DNA of 64,000 nt from Latrodectus hesperus (lineage: Eukaryota > Arthropoda > Arachnida > Araneae > Theridiidae): NCBI GenBank assembly GCA_037975125.1, contig CM075850.1:124333557-124397556 (forward strand), written 5' to 3'. The stretch's first letter is position 1. Each line of letters opens with the position of its first letter. Shown here piece by piece: positions 40,884-56,329 of the stretch. The notes beneath the pieces were generated by a model that saw only the letters and a program-made list of their open reading frames with translations, was not told the DNA's origin and did no database searches. The translations under genes and the position numbers were made by a program.

Positions 40884-42290
40884 CACTACTGGCCATTAAA
40901 ATTGCTACACCAGGAAAGCGGCACACCACACATGTGAAATTTGCATAACAGGTAGAACTTGCTGTGATATGCAAATGATTAGATTTTCAGCGCATTCATA
41001 CAAAGCAGGCGACAGTAGCGCCATCTACAATGTGTATAAAACCAGAGATTTGACAGCAGTTTTCTCATACTCAATTTCCGTTTCAACGTTGTTTTCGACA
41101 AAGAAAGTTGTTGTAATGCCTCGTGTAAGAAGAAGAAATGCCTATCAGCACGTGTCTGACTTTGATCGAGGAAAGATTATAGCCTACCGGGATTGCGGTT
41201 TATCGTTCCGCAATATTGCTGCTCGCGTCGGTCGAGACCCCATGACTGTTAGCAGAATATGGAATCGATGGGTTCAGGACAATCATACGGAACGTCATGC
41301 AGGATCTCAGTGACCCCCATCACTAACAGCAGAGAAGACAGACATCTTATCCACATGGTCACAAGGGATCGTACAGCCACGTCACGAACCCTGAGTCGAG
41401 AAATGGAGTCATTTGCAAGGCAACAAGTTTCTGCTCGAACAGTTCGACGACGTTTGCAGCAGCATGGATTGTCTGCACGGCGACCATGGCTTCGGCTACC
41501 ATTGACGCTGCGTCACAGACAGGAGCGCCTTCAATGGTGTGATCAGCGACGAACCTGGACGCGGGAATGTCATCACGTCATCTTTACAGATAAATCTCGG
41601 TTCTGTATACAGGACCATGATGGCCGCATCCGTGTTTGAAGGCATCGTGTAGAACGCGCATTGCCAGCTTGCATTGGACATCGCCATACTGGCCCATCTG
41701 CTGGAGTGATGGTATGGGGTGCCATTGGATACACGTCTCGATCACCTCTTGTTCGCATTACCGGCACTTTGAACAGCAACCGTTAGATTTCCGATGTGTT
41801 TAGGCCCGTGGCTCTGCCCTATCTTCGAGGTCTCCCTAATGCTTTGTTTCAACAGAATAATGCACGACCGCATGTAGCCCGTACTGTTCTGAACTTCCTT
41901 GATACAGAACAGGTTCGACTGTTACCCTGGCCAGCACGTTCTCCTGATCTGTCACCAATTGAGAACGTGTGGTCAATGGTTGCCGAGCGATTGGCACGCC
42001 ATCACTCACCATCCACTACTGTCGATGAACTGTGGCAAAGTGTTGAAGCTGCATGGACTGAGATCCACGTACATGCCATACAATCTCTGTTTGACTCCAT
42101 GCCTAGGCGGATAAATGCTGTTATTGCAGCCAGAAGTGGCTGCTCTGGGTACTGATTTCTCAAGATCTATACATCCTAATTTCCTGTAAATCTAATCACT
42201 TGTTCTTTCCACTATAATGTATGTGTCCAATAAATATCGTTCTGTTATTTGCATTCCTTCTTGGTGTAGCAATTTTAATGGCCAGTAGTG
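40884..42290 (+). mobile_element. Tc1-like DNA transposon, copy 2
   Basis: A 1407-bp element with the same terminal inverted repeats as copy 1, flanked by TA at 40882-40883 and 42291-42292. Orientation is plus. The two copies align over their full length with scattered substitutions and a few single-base indels. Confidence 0.97.
41116..42155 (+). pseudogene. Tc1-type transposase, inactivated by stops and lost catalytic Asp
   Basis: Starts MPRVRRRNAYQHVSDF with the same helix-turn-helix as copy 1. Damage: CGA-to-TGA after RHAGSQ (stop at about 41311), the same five-C frame shift that copy 1 has, TGG-to-TGA after GRIRV (41637-41639), and TAC-to-TAG after NSNR near 41785. The first catalytic motif reads FTDKSRF (Asp kept). 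The second reads FQQNNARPH, so the second Asp of the DD34E triad is Asn. The Glu in SPIENVWS is intact. The C-terminus NAVIAARSGCSGY is complete. No active enzyme can be made. Confidence 0.93.
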
Positions 42291-42292
42291 TA

Positions 42293-42710
42293 TATAAATT
42301 TAAAGATTTTAATATTTTTCTCTCTCTCTTAATCCGTAATTACTAGGAATGTTTCCATTTTCGCACTGTAGTTTGTAGAATCGATGGTATCTTATGTAGT
42401 AAGGCACTTATTGGCCTCGTAATTTATAAGGAGCGATCAAGCAGAATCCTTTACTTCAATTGCCGCTCCACAATTTTCACGAATCACTTATAGAAGATGG
42501 CAACCACGGCAAATTGTACATGACTCAGCCGGTAATACTGAACACAGCGGATCATTGGTGGGGTCTGGTATAGAACCTGCTACTCTCCATTAACGGAAAT
42601 ACGCTTCATTTTAGCTTAATTAAATTCCGTGTCTTGTTGATTTTCCTTTTACTAATCATTGAAATTTTTTTGTTTTTGTTTATAGAAGTATATTAATTAT
42701 CTTGTTTTCC
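42293..42710. other. intronic DNA with possible tRNA-like patch
   Basis: On the minus strand near 42530-42590 a B-box-like ggttctataccagacc suggests an old SINE. Not certain. Confidence 0.35.
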
Positions 42711-42721
42711 AGATTGTGTAA

Positions 42722-43337
42722 GTATGGAACATGCAGGTCAATAATAAACTGCATGTCATATTTCCACACATCATCTCATTAACAGTTTTACCGATACGAA
42801 GTGCTGATGTAAGATTAACTCGCCTTCGTATCGGATACACACGTTTCACACATAGACATTTGTTTTTAAATGAATTAAATCCTTGGTGTGAAACGTGTGA
42901 TAAACCATTCTCTGTTTATCATATTTTAATTTCATGTCCATATTTTAACCAATATCGTTTACTTTTTTTTAACTGTGATATATTTTAACTTTATTTAATT
43001 TTCTTGGGGAACCACCCCACAGGAACCTATTTGCTTTTTTGAGGGCAATGGGTTCTTTACATTATATTTAATTTGTGTTATGAATTTTAAAATATATATA
43101 CTTTTGATTTTTTCCTTTTATATTTTTATTGGATTTTAATGTATATATATATATATACATATTGATTTTTGTTTTTTAAAGTTTTAATGTTGCTTGGGTT
43201 TCCAAAAATAATAATAATAATAAGTAAATAAAATATTTTCTTCAAAAACTTTTTATTCTTGGCGCTGCATGTCCATTTTTGGACCTTGCGCCATAAAACC
43301 AAACAAAAACCAAAGCAACCAAAACCAAATTGTAAGT
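42722..43337 (+). mobile_element. 5'-truncated LINE with 3' hairpin
   Basis: Plus-strand LINE remnant. 42731-42988 encodes the C-terminal segment DVRLTRLRIGYTRFTHRHLF followed by CETCDKPFSVYHILISCPYF, the LRIGHTRLTH and CxxC...H...C signature after the RNase H of Jockey/R1-type elements. A noncoding trailer follows, ending in a hairpin-like ggcgctgcat...cttgcgcc and a CCAAAC-rich tail. An 11-bp direct repeat agattgtgtaa at 42711-42721 and 43338-43348 is a likely target-site duplication. Confidence 0.85.
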
Positions 43338-43394
43338 AGATTGTGTAAATTTTGTTTATAAATCGTTTTATTAATTTTAACTTTCTGGAATCAC

Positions 43395-43535
43395 TTTTTT
43401 ATGTGATGCCTCACTGGATCAGCCCCTACAGTTTAAAGTACATTCTGAACTTCGACGAACATCAACACTGGAAAAGGGAATCAAACTCACGGACTGTTGA
43501 ATTGAAAGCGACCGGTCAGCTAGCTCGACTCGAAA
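43395..43535 (-). mobile_element. SINE family E, degenerate copy
   Basis: Matches family E in minus orientation: tttaaagtacattctgaac, then catcaacac, aatcaaactcacggactgtt and a gctagctcgact head remnant. The tail side is lost. Confidence 0.65.
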
Positions 43536-43740
43536 GTGCATACATACAGTTTGACAAATAACAAGTAGTTTTTGCTCTTTCATGTAAAACCATATTAAAT
43601 GAATTATAGTCTAATGAATCTATGACTAATATATCATATCTGTAAGGAACATTATATCAAAAAGCAAATTTTACTTTCTAATTGTTACTATTTTTTATTG
43701 TCTTTTGTAAATGTTATTATAAGATTTAAAGGTTCTAGAA

Positions 43741-44042
43741 GAGCCGTGGTAACCTAGTGGTTAGGGCATCTGCCTTCCGTCCAGAAGGGCGGGGTTCGAT
43801 TCCCAATGCCGCCAAAGATCTACCGAGTGCATGTGATATACGTGCTCATTAAATCTGTGTAATCGAAAGTCCTGTGGCCGATCATTGATCAGTTATCATG
43901 GATGTAATGGTCTTTAAAAAATTTCCTCCGATGTCAAAATTGAGAAAGTGGAGCCTCTGGTGGTGCCATCTATCGAAAGAGTCTTAGATCAAAGACGTAC
44001 TTTCACTTTCGGGGTGTTCTGATTAAACGAAAGACAGCTTGC
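43741..44042 (+). mobile_element. SINE family C
   Basis: Head gagccgtggtaacctagtgg with B box cggggttcgattcccaatgc, a ~200-bp body (catgtgatatacgtgctc, ggtggtgccatctatcgaaa) and the start of the 3' part (aagacgtactttcactttcg, acgaaagac). It then diverges before the (CAA)n tail seen in the other copies, so the 3' end is missing or rearranged. Confidence 0.85.
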
Positions 44043-44633
44043 ACCTTCTTAGTGTTATATATGACAGTGTCTCTCAACCACCTGTCAACGGATCGGCTGA
44101 TGTCTGCATGAAATATTTACCGTTTGAGAAATATGCAGCGATATGTCTAAAATCCAAATTATCATCGGCCGACAACTGATATTAAAACAGCGCCTACATT
44201 ACAATAGCAATAGTTAACTAGTTTAGAAAATGATATGATCGATGATGAAAAATATAAAAAAAATAGCAACTATGTACGTGATCGACTTTCATAAATTACC
44301 ATGAATAGCACATTCACTTAGTACAACAGTTGGTGTGCCCCTGTCTGCTTTGAGTTATCGCTGATAACTTGAGCGTTGAATATCTATCTTAATATATAAT
44401 TTATAAAATTATTTTTATTCTCTAATTATTCTTTAAAAATTATTTTTGCCTTTAAGATATATTTATGTGAAAAAAATTATGCCAATGGGACGAATTATTA
44501 AACATACTGGTTCGTGAAAACTTACCAAAATATTTTATCTGTTCTCTGAGTAAATTCGGTTGAGAAACACTTACATAGGACACAAAATAGGGTTTATTTA
44601 ATTATGCTATTCTACTGTTAAGTAATTTATTGA
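44043..44633. other. intronic DNA, nothing recognised
   Basis: No feature recognised. Confidence 0.5.
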
Positions 44634-44644
44634 ATGTTATATAT

Positions 44645-44862
44645 TTATTTATTTATTTTATTACATTACATATATTCAGACTTGTATGCATGATTCTTGA
44701 GATCTGCTTGTAAGTCTTCGTCGATAATAGGACAAATAGCACAATGACAGATGTACAACCACAGAAGAATACACCCAGGGCCACGGTGGGAATCGAACCC
44801 ACACTCCTACGCTCTCAAGCGATTAGCGGTGATGCTTTAGACCACTCAGCCACGGAGCGCCC
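44645..44862 (-). mobile_element. SINE family H with 11-bp target duplication
   Basis: On the minus strand the head gggcgctccgtggctgagtg is followed by a Ser/Leu-type long variable arm (cgcttgagagcg) and B box gtgggttcgattcccacc. The A box, variable arm and T arm are well preserved, but the acceptor stem pairs only at its first four positions and the sequence continues into a body, so it is a SINE and not a tRNA gene. The tail is an ATTT/TTTA repeat at the low-coordinate end. Direct repeats atgttatatat at 44634-44644 and 44863-44873. Confidence 0.9.
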
Positions 44863-44873
44863 ATGTTATATAT

Positions 44874-45708
44874 AAACAGCGAGAATTAAACATTTACATC
44901 AAACTAAAAATGCTGTCATTTTCTCAATTTTAAAGAAATGAATAAACAGGACATATTTTTTTTAGTAATCTATATTCTTAAAATAAAATTACATTTTGAA
45001 TAATAAATATACAAATCCTAAAAAAAATGCATTTAGACTGGGAGATAGAATTAAATTTTGAGTTGCAAAATATGATTTGAAAGAGAACTGAAATTTTTGT
45101 GTTTCCCAAAACCGCAAAAATGTGTAGCTGACAATTTCCGTCATTTCAAATAGACTTAATAACAAAGAGGAAAATTTTTATCCAAGAGCTCAGGTATTTA
45201 GCAATACAATAAATAATCTGTCCAGTTATTATCAGTATTTTTTACTTAAGTCTTATATGAAACACTCGACAGTCTCAAACTAAAGACTTTTAAAAACTCA
45301 TTATTTCAAATTACAAAGTCTGGTTAAATCAAGCATATAATTGAAATTCATTGAACTTTTACGGCTGATAAAAAAATTTCAAAGTAGATAATTTTATTTT
45401 ATTGACATGGTCAAAATTCCTTTACTGACATGCATTGTTAAGAATATTGCAGAACACTCACGTGTAATGCTAGGAACAAAAATCCAATACATATAAAATT
45501 CCAGAAATTCTTTTGACTAAAGAATGCAAATAGTTTTGGTGTTACATATTGGTCTTAAAATATTACTTTATATCATTTAAGTTAAAATATAATAAGATTA
45601 TATTAAATTGCTTACAAAAATTACAGATGTTTAAAATATGTAATTAAATGTTTGAAATATTTTGTGAAGTAATCCGTTCTATTATATTTTTATGCTTATA
45701 TAAAATTT
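44874..45708. other. AT-rich intronic DNA, nothing recognised
   Basis: No feature recognised. Confidence 0.6.
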
Positions 45709-45721
45709 ATAGAAAATATTT

Positions 45722-45995
45722 GCCGCCCAACTTGTCTAGTGGTCAGCGTGTCTGACTGCGGATAGGGAGGTTCTGGGTTCGAATCCCGGTTCGGGCATGG
45801 ATGTACTTTCTCTCTCTATGTATCCTGTCTTTGTCCTTTCCTTGAATGAATGGGTTGTGAATGGTTGCCTACCCTATAAACGGGTCCCTATAGCATGTGT
45901 GTACTGAGGAAGTCAGACTCCACACCAAAATAGGGTTCAGTTGGAAAAGTGGAGCAGCGCATCCCATATTGCCAACCTGGCTGGCACACAACAAC
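45722..45995 (+). mobile_element. SINE family B with ~13-15-bp target duplication
   Basis: Head gccgcccaacttgtctagtg, B box gggttcgaatcccgg, and the full family B body and 3' end (accaaaatagggttcagttg, aacctggctggcacacaaca). Flanking repeat atagaaaatatttgc at 45709-45723 and 45996-46010. Its last two bases overlap the head by chance. Confidence 0.95.
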
Positions 45996-46010
45996 ATAGA
46001 AAATATTTGC

Positions 46011-46300
46011 ATTTTACTCACTATAGTTGTCATGATAATCTTTATATCTCAATTTAAATAACATTTTACATCTTTAACAAGAATTTATTCAAATCAGATA
46101 TATTAAGAGGCACTAACAATATAAGAAACGCGTTCAAAAGTTGTTATATCAGTAGGTATGGCATATATTGAAACTCATCAAGTAAGGAACAATTTTTTAA
46201 GTCCTAAGGAATTATTTTTAAGACCTCAAATTATAATTGGTAAAATAACAGTTTTAAGCAATAATTTGAGAGATTGACAAAATAATTGACAAAATCCCAC
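46011..46300 (-). other. intron 3, donor side
   Basis: Short AT-rich stretch between the SINE and exon 3; nothing recognised. Confidence 0.5.
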
Positions 46301-46412
46301 TCACTGCCACGAGATGCCGATTCCACGGGACGCCGATTGGATCCGCTCCCGCAGGGACCTCTGTCTGGAGGGCCCCGACATTTCAGGGGCCCATCACTCT
46401 GCTTCAGGGGCC
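46301..46412 (-). CDS. OXR1: OXR1-like gene, GC-rich Pro/Gly/Arg exon with two donors
   Basis: Acceptor attatttccttgcag, then a GC-rich exon open in one frame only: two nucleotides complete an Arg codon from the previous exon, then PLKQSDGPLKCRGPPDRG, GSGSNRRPVESASRG. Two overlapping donors exist 4 nt apart. GCA followed by gtgagt (exon end 46305) is the better consensus but leaves a phase that puts a stop in the next exon. GTGA followed by gtggga (exon end 46301) leaves two nucleotides and joins in frame with the exon at 32907. The end at 46301 is given here for that reason. An undetected exon between 46.3 and 32.9 kb is the alternative. The product is low-complexity with no domain, and assignment to OXR1 rests on phase continuity. 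Confidence 0.6.
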
Positions 46413-46494
46413 CTGCAAGGAAATAATGATTTGTTCAATCCAAAAGTAATCCACATTAAATCTTTCGCGTTACTCGTAATTTTAATTATAATTA

Positions 46495-46885
46495 ATAAAA
46501 CTGAATTATGATTAAAATATACCAAAACATTAGAATTAAAAATATAATCAATCAATAAACCTGAATTAAAGAAAAATATTAAAAAATGTTATATTAATCT
46601 AAATGAAGCAATGAAATGAAAAAAATATTATCCGAATTATGTCAATTAAGGAATAAAATTATCCAATATATTTAAATTGCGGAACAAAATTACATCATAA
46701 ATCAAAATGATAGAATAAAAAGATTCAATAGATTATTATTCTGAATTAAGGAATAAAATTATAGAATAAATCCTAATTTGGTAATAAACTGGATTAGGTC
46801 TGAATTAAGAAATGAAATTAACCAGAAAATCTGAATTTTACATCTAAATCATATAACAAATCTGAATTAAAGAATAATATTGTCA
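46495..46885. repeat. degenerate ~30-bp AT-rich minisatellite
   Basis: The motif ctgaattaaggaataaaatt recurs in diverged form near 46500, 46560, 46740, 46800 and 46860, often 60 bp apart. Half-period copies such as ctgaattttacatctaaatc (46831) and tgcggaacaaaattacatc (46678) point to a ~30-bp unit. About a dozen diverged copies end some 80 bp upstream of the exon 3 acceptor. Confidence 0.65.
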
Positions 46886-47345
46886 TTTGCTGTTGTTTCT
46901 TATCTGGTTAATCAATAGGTTAATCAAATACCTGAAACTATGAAACTATAAAATGTCCAGAACAAGAAGAGGACTTTGAAAGCAGTCATCTTTTTCAATT
47001 CAAAAATAACACTACTTGCCATGATGAGACACTTACCATGGGATGATGACAATAGGTAGAACCTGTTGGATTGGCATGTACAAAATATAATCTTGGATCC
47101 TATAGAACTCTGGGAGGATTTGGATTGCCAAATTAAGAGGTGCAGTAACCATCCAAAATCAGTGAAAGAATTTACATAACTTTTCTAAACCATGTAGAAG
47201 AAAATACCATTGACCATCATCAAAACATTTTTGGAAAACATAACCCAAGAAGTTAAGGCTGTAATTGCTTAACATAAAGGCGCTACAAATTGTTGAATAT
47301 GCATAAATTGTGTTTATCATCACTTTTACCACTGACGTCTTAATA

Positions 47346-47348
<3 letters not shown>
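46886..47348. other. intronic DNA, nothing recognised
   Basis: No feature recognised. Confidence 0.55.

Positions 47349-47425
<77 letters not shown>
47349..47425. repeat. (TA)n microsatellite
   Basis: About 77 bp of TA repeats. Confidence 0.97.
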
Positions 47426-47430
<5 letters not shown>

Positions 47431-49958
47431 TTTCAAGAATTAGTACTTTCCATGTACTTTTTTCTACGTTTCGATTTTTTCAGCAAGCTGTTTTTTAAAA
47501 ATAAAGTGAACTTCAGATTTTAACTCTTGATGTGATAGGATTAAATATCTTTAAACTTCTAATCTTTTTTTTTTTCGTTTTAATCTTTATGGAGGATTTA
47601 CAAGCAGTCTAAAATGTATTCTTAATTTCGAGGCTACAAATATTTGAGTTGTAAATCTTTTTTTTTTCTCAGAATATGAGGATTTTTCAGATAAGAAACT
47701 ACACTTTCTTAATATTTACGTGTCTGAATAGTATTAGTAGATTTCTCAGTCATTTCTCCTTTTTTTCACTTTGTGTTAATTGTTATTTCTTATAAATTTA
47801 ATGCGTTATTATTATTTAAAATGCAATAACCGATGTTTATAATGCCTTGTAATTGAAGAACATTTTCCTACTAAAAATGCAGTTCGTAAGCTTCTATTAG
47901 GAGCCATTTTATAAAAAAAATACCTTTTATCATACATTAAATCAAAATGTTTTAACTGAGGATTATTCCGAAGTCACCAAATTTTTATCTTAAAATGCAA
48001 ACAGGAAAATAAATCCTATCTTATATATTGCAAACGATCTTCTGTAGCGATAAAACGTATTGATCATAAATATTCCATATCAGTTAAATGTCACTGCTCT
48101 TGCAAAGTGTATATATAATCTCCCTTATCTAAAAACTAATAATATAATGCCAAGATAGTTTAAATTAAACAACAAATTTGAACTCATTTTAAGTCGAAGT
48201 ATCTTCTTAATGTTTAATTTATATAAAGCTCAACTTAATAATGTTAGTTAAAATCTCATTGAATTTTCCTTTGTGTATAGATATAAATAAATTTAAGAAA
48301 AATAAAACGTTTGTATAAACAGCCTAAAATTTTGTAAATATTAATATTAAATTTGGCAATAACATTAATAAAATACTATAGCTCTAAAAATTATGTAGTG
48401 AACGCCGATTCATTAAATGTTTTCCTTTATAACGAAGAATATTTTATTCGTTTTTTAGCAATTCAACACCTTGCGGTTAGATATGTCTATAAGAACTTTT
48501 ACTCAGTTAATTAAGAATATTGATTTTGTGAACTTGAAAACATATAATGAAGACAACTTAGCCTGAAACAAAAATAAATAAATCAATACACAGTACTTTT
48601 AGAAAAGCATAGTAATGCTGAAAAATTTTCTAACTCCTTTTCCAATTATATTTGTCTTAAACAATAAAAGATGTTGATTACTTTAGCAGCTATTTTCAAA
48701 ATAAATTTTATCCGCCACTGCAATAAAAAACAATAACGATTATATACAAATTTATTTTAGTAAATGAATGAGATTATATAAAACATTGCTAGAGAATGAC
48801 ACAATCCTCTACAGAAAAATTTGATATCACAGAAAACTTGTTGTATTCTGTTAAATCATCAATGAATTTAGGGTATGCAGAGACATACAACACTTTTCAT
48901 CGTACCAAATTGATACTGTAACAACTAGGTGTTTTTGAAGTTCGAATGGGAGAACTCACAAATATGTGTGTAGATGCAGATCTGATAAACATCCAAAAGG
49001 TTCGATTGAAATGTACTTATAATGTTTTCATAGTCTTCATATCAGGAAAGGTGATTTTCGCTTTTAATAAGATGTTTTGGAAAAGTGTCTTTTATCTTTG
49101 ATATGAATTGGCCCATTTCGCAAGAAATATTTCATTCGTTATCAGCCCACGTGTTTCAAATAAATATGTCTTGAAGTTAACAGTAAACACAGAAGTCAAC
49201 CACTATCAAGTAAGTATCACAAAGATAATATATTATTTCTTTTATCCAAATTGAATGTTTTCAGCACAGATTACTCATTCCCACACTATAAATTTTAACG
49301 TGTTTCACAATTACTGAAGATTCAAACAATTAGGAGATGCTTTTAGCATGTATTCAGTTCGATTAGTACAAATAGCTTTCAAGCAACCTTTTAAAAAGAC
49401 ATTGTCCAATACAGAAATTGTAATAATGGTAATGCTTATAGCTAGACAAAGAAAATAAAGCTTTCAATATCAGCATCTACAATAATTTGCATTACGTTAT
49501 TAGGATTCATTAGTTTAGTGGCGTTATTTTAACGGTGTAATAGCTTACGGTCATATGCTCCATGATAGATTATTAAATGTTTTAGCAATCAAGCTATTCA
49601 TTCTTCAATTTTGACTCAAACTATAATGGCCGTGATTGGATTAAAAATTGTATTTGTTATAAAGTAGTTGGAAAGTCTTAATCAACAGAAGTGTTAAGGG
49701 CTATTTTTAGTAAATCAACATCAAATGAAATGCATGTGAACTTTACAACAAAAAGGCCATGCTTATCTTAACTTCAAGTGCCGGAACTTGTCACAAAACC
49801 TCACCTCTTAAAAGAACTTTGGACTAATAAATCAAAGATCATCTGATATTAATTAAAAAATATGATCGGCTAAGTACGCGCATGCGCAAAACCAAAGATT
49901 TTAAGTGCATTATTAACAGTCAAACATTATCAGCAATCAAACGTGATAAGTATAGTTT
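47426..49958. other. AT-rich intronic DNA, nothing recognised
   Basis: Long stretch without repeats, RNA genes or coding signal that I could support. Confidence 0.55.
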
Positions 49959-54162
<4,204 letters not shown>

Positions 54163-54166
54163 AAGG

Positions 54167-54468
54167 CCGACAGATGGCTGAGTGGTTAGCACTCCTGACT
54201 CCTGAGCTGTGGGTCCTGGGTTTGAACCCCGGTTCGGGCATGGATGTTACTTTCTTTCTCTGTTCTCTCTGTGTTTCTCTATCCTTTCTTCGGTGATGAT
54301 GTAAGAATGTAGCCCACCCTATAAACGGGTTTGTGATGGTATGACGCGGGTAATGCTACTCGCCTCCGTGACTTGGTTCACAGGTGCCCGCTGGGTAACG
54401 ACAAATGAGTAGCAGTTTCTGGCCTAGTTGTGGCATAGGGTTCAACCCTCAAGTGCCCGCCGTTGAAA
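54167..54468 (+). mobile_element. SINE family A, best-preserved head
   Basis: Head gccgacagatggctgagtgg with B box gggtttgaaccccgg, then ggatgttactttc, taccctat-like acccta taaacggg block, gtgatggtatgacgcgggta, gtgacttggttcacaggtgc, and the 3' end caaccctcaagtgcccgccg followed by an A run. The 5' flank tatcaaag recurs after the tail at 54477-54484, a possible target-site duplication blurred by the TA array. Confidence 0.92.
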
Positions 54469-54755
54469 AAAAATATTTATCAAAGACACTATAACACTGA
54501 AAATATATTATTAAGATGCTGCTATAGCATTTCCTTTTTATATTTTTATATATACCATAAATATTTATTTTCTTGTTTCAAGAATAAATATTGATACTTT
54601 CGATAATAGTGTTAATCAGTTTTATGGTTAAAAACATGCATATGCGTATTGAAATTGTTTATACACTCAACTAGGACGTTATACCATTGGTAAGTAGAAA
54701 TGAGGTATTTTAATGTATCTTTAACTTCTTTATTTATATTACATTCTATTTTTGT

Positions 54756-55060
54756 GCCGACCAACTAGTGGTCAGCATGCCTGACTGCCGATAAGGAGGT
54801 CCTGGGTTCGAATCCCGGTTCACGCATGGATGTACTTTCTCTCTCAATCTATCCTGTCTTTGTCCTTTCCTTGTATGAATGAGGTGTGAATGGTTGCCTA
54901 CCCTATAAACGGGTACCTATGGCATGTTTGTAGAGCAAAGTCGTACTTTCACCTTCATGGTGCTCTGATTAAAACGAAAGACGCTCCCAATCGACTTAAA
55001 TTCGCATAGCCAAGGCATAGCGAGCTTGGCTTGTCCAAGTGTCATTAGTAACAACAACAA
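54756..55060 (+). mobile_element. chimeric SINE: family B head and core joined to family C 3' end
   Basis: From 54756 to about 54931 it follows family B (gccgaccaactagtggtcag, B box gggttcgaatcccgg, taaacgggtacctatggcat). Then, after gtttgtagagcaaag, it follows the 3' part of family C (tcgtactttcaccttcatgg, acgaaagacgctcccaatcg, agcgagcttggcttgtccaa) and ends in (AAC)n. The junction is abrupt at about 54932. Confidence 0.88.
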
Positions 55061-56329
55061 TTATTGATGTCAAGAATATTTTGTTTTTCACAACGCAATA
55101 ATAACCTTCCCTTCAATGTGATTCATACATTAAATTCTAAAGTGATTTGCAATTCATAACTTGCCATTAAATAAATTTAAAGTAATTAATACCATATATT
55201 AGGATTAGTTGAAATCTGTTATGTATAAAATTAATTAAATTAAATATATTTTTAAATAAATTAGTTCTTTCATAAAAAATGAATATTCAAAATTTGTAAT
55301 TTAGAAGTTATAGTCCTTAGATTTTCAGTTGTTGAATTGAATACATTATAAGCAATTTATTTTTTTATCTCATCTATTTAAACGATAAGCAGTTGGTTAG
55401 GAAAAAATGTCATTAATTAATATTTTTATAAACTATTATATAGTTAATACTATAAAAATTAATAAATCTCACATTATATTTTAAAGACTTTGTTATCACT
55501 TTCAATACAAAAATTAAAAATTAACTTTATTTTAGAACTATCAATAATGTATATTGAATATGAAATAAGCTTTTGGATGAGACAGCTTTGTTGCTTTTTA
55601 TCTTAAGAAAACGGAAAATATAGCTTGTTTTATTTTATGTACAACATTGTTTTATTTTAAATAAATACGACTCATCTGAATGAATAAGAGAACAAGATTC
55701 TTAATTAGACTATATTTTTATACATACTGGTTATATTTTAATTTTGGCAATAAGCTGGAAATAGAGTTTAATTTTGGTGGCATATTGGTGATTAGATAAA
55801 CATTTAATTTTACAATATGGAATTGTGGTATTCGGCATAATAAGACATTGTTAATTTCACTGGAGTAGACTTAATTCTTTTAAGTTAATTCTTCATACTA
55901 GGGTGCCTTTAAAATGCTATTATGGTCCTAGGATACTAACATTTTAAGGAGATAAATCTAGGATGGCTATGTAACTTCCTTCTTGTGACAATAGATACAT
56001 TTTATATAATATATCTTGGTAAATGAATACACAACTTTAAGTCTACCACTGAGACTGATAACTCATCTTAGAAAATGGTGCTTTTGTAATCTTCTCTTCC
56101 AAATTAATCCAACTTTCTTTTTCCAATATGCTGCTCAATTTTGTTACTTGCAGTATGCAAAGAATCTGCTTCTAATAAATTAAAATCCAGAACATAAACA
56201 ATTTGTCTATTATACTTATTTGATTTTTTTCAGAAACCTTTAGATAGATATATTAGATGTACATACATTCATAGCGGTGTTGGTGAACTCTGAACTGTAC
56301 ATTAAATTTAATGGATTTGGAATACTCAC
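55061..56329. other. AT-rich intronic DNA, nothing recognised
   Basis: Part of intron 2 (46413-56329, about 9.9 kb). No feature recognised. Confidence 0.55.

Noticed and set aside
42520..42600. Another candidate for a missing exon between exons 3 and 4
   Set aside because: Length and phase do not fit and the upstream sequence lacks a pyrimidine tract; the patch looks more like an old SINE head.
44777..44862. A genuine tRNA-Ser/Leu gene
   Set aside because: Acceptor stem mismatches, continuation into a SINE body and flanking target duplication show it is a SINE head.
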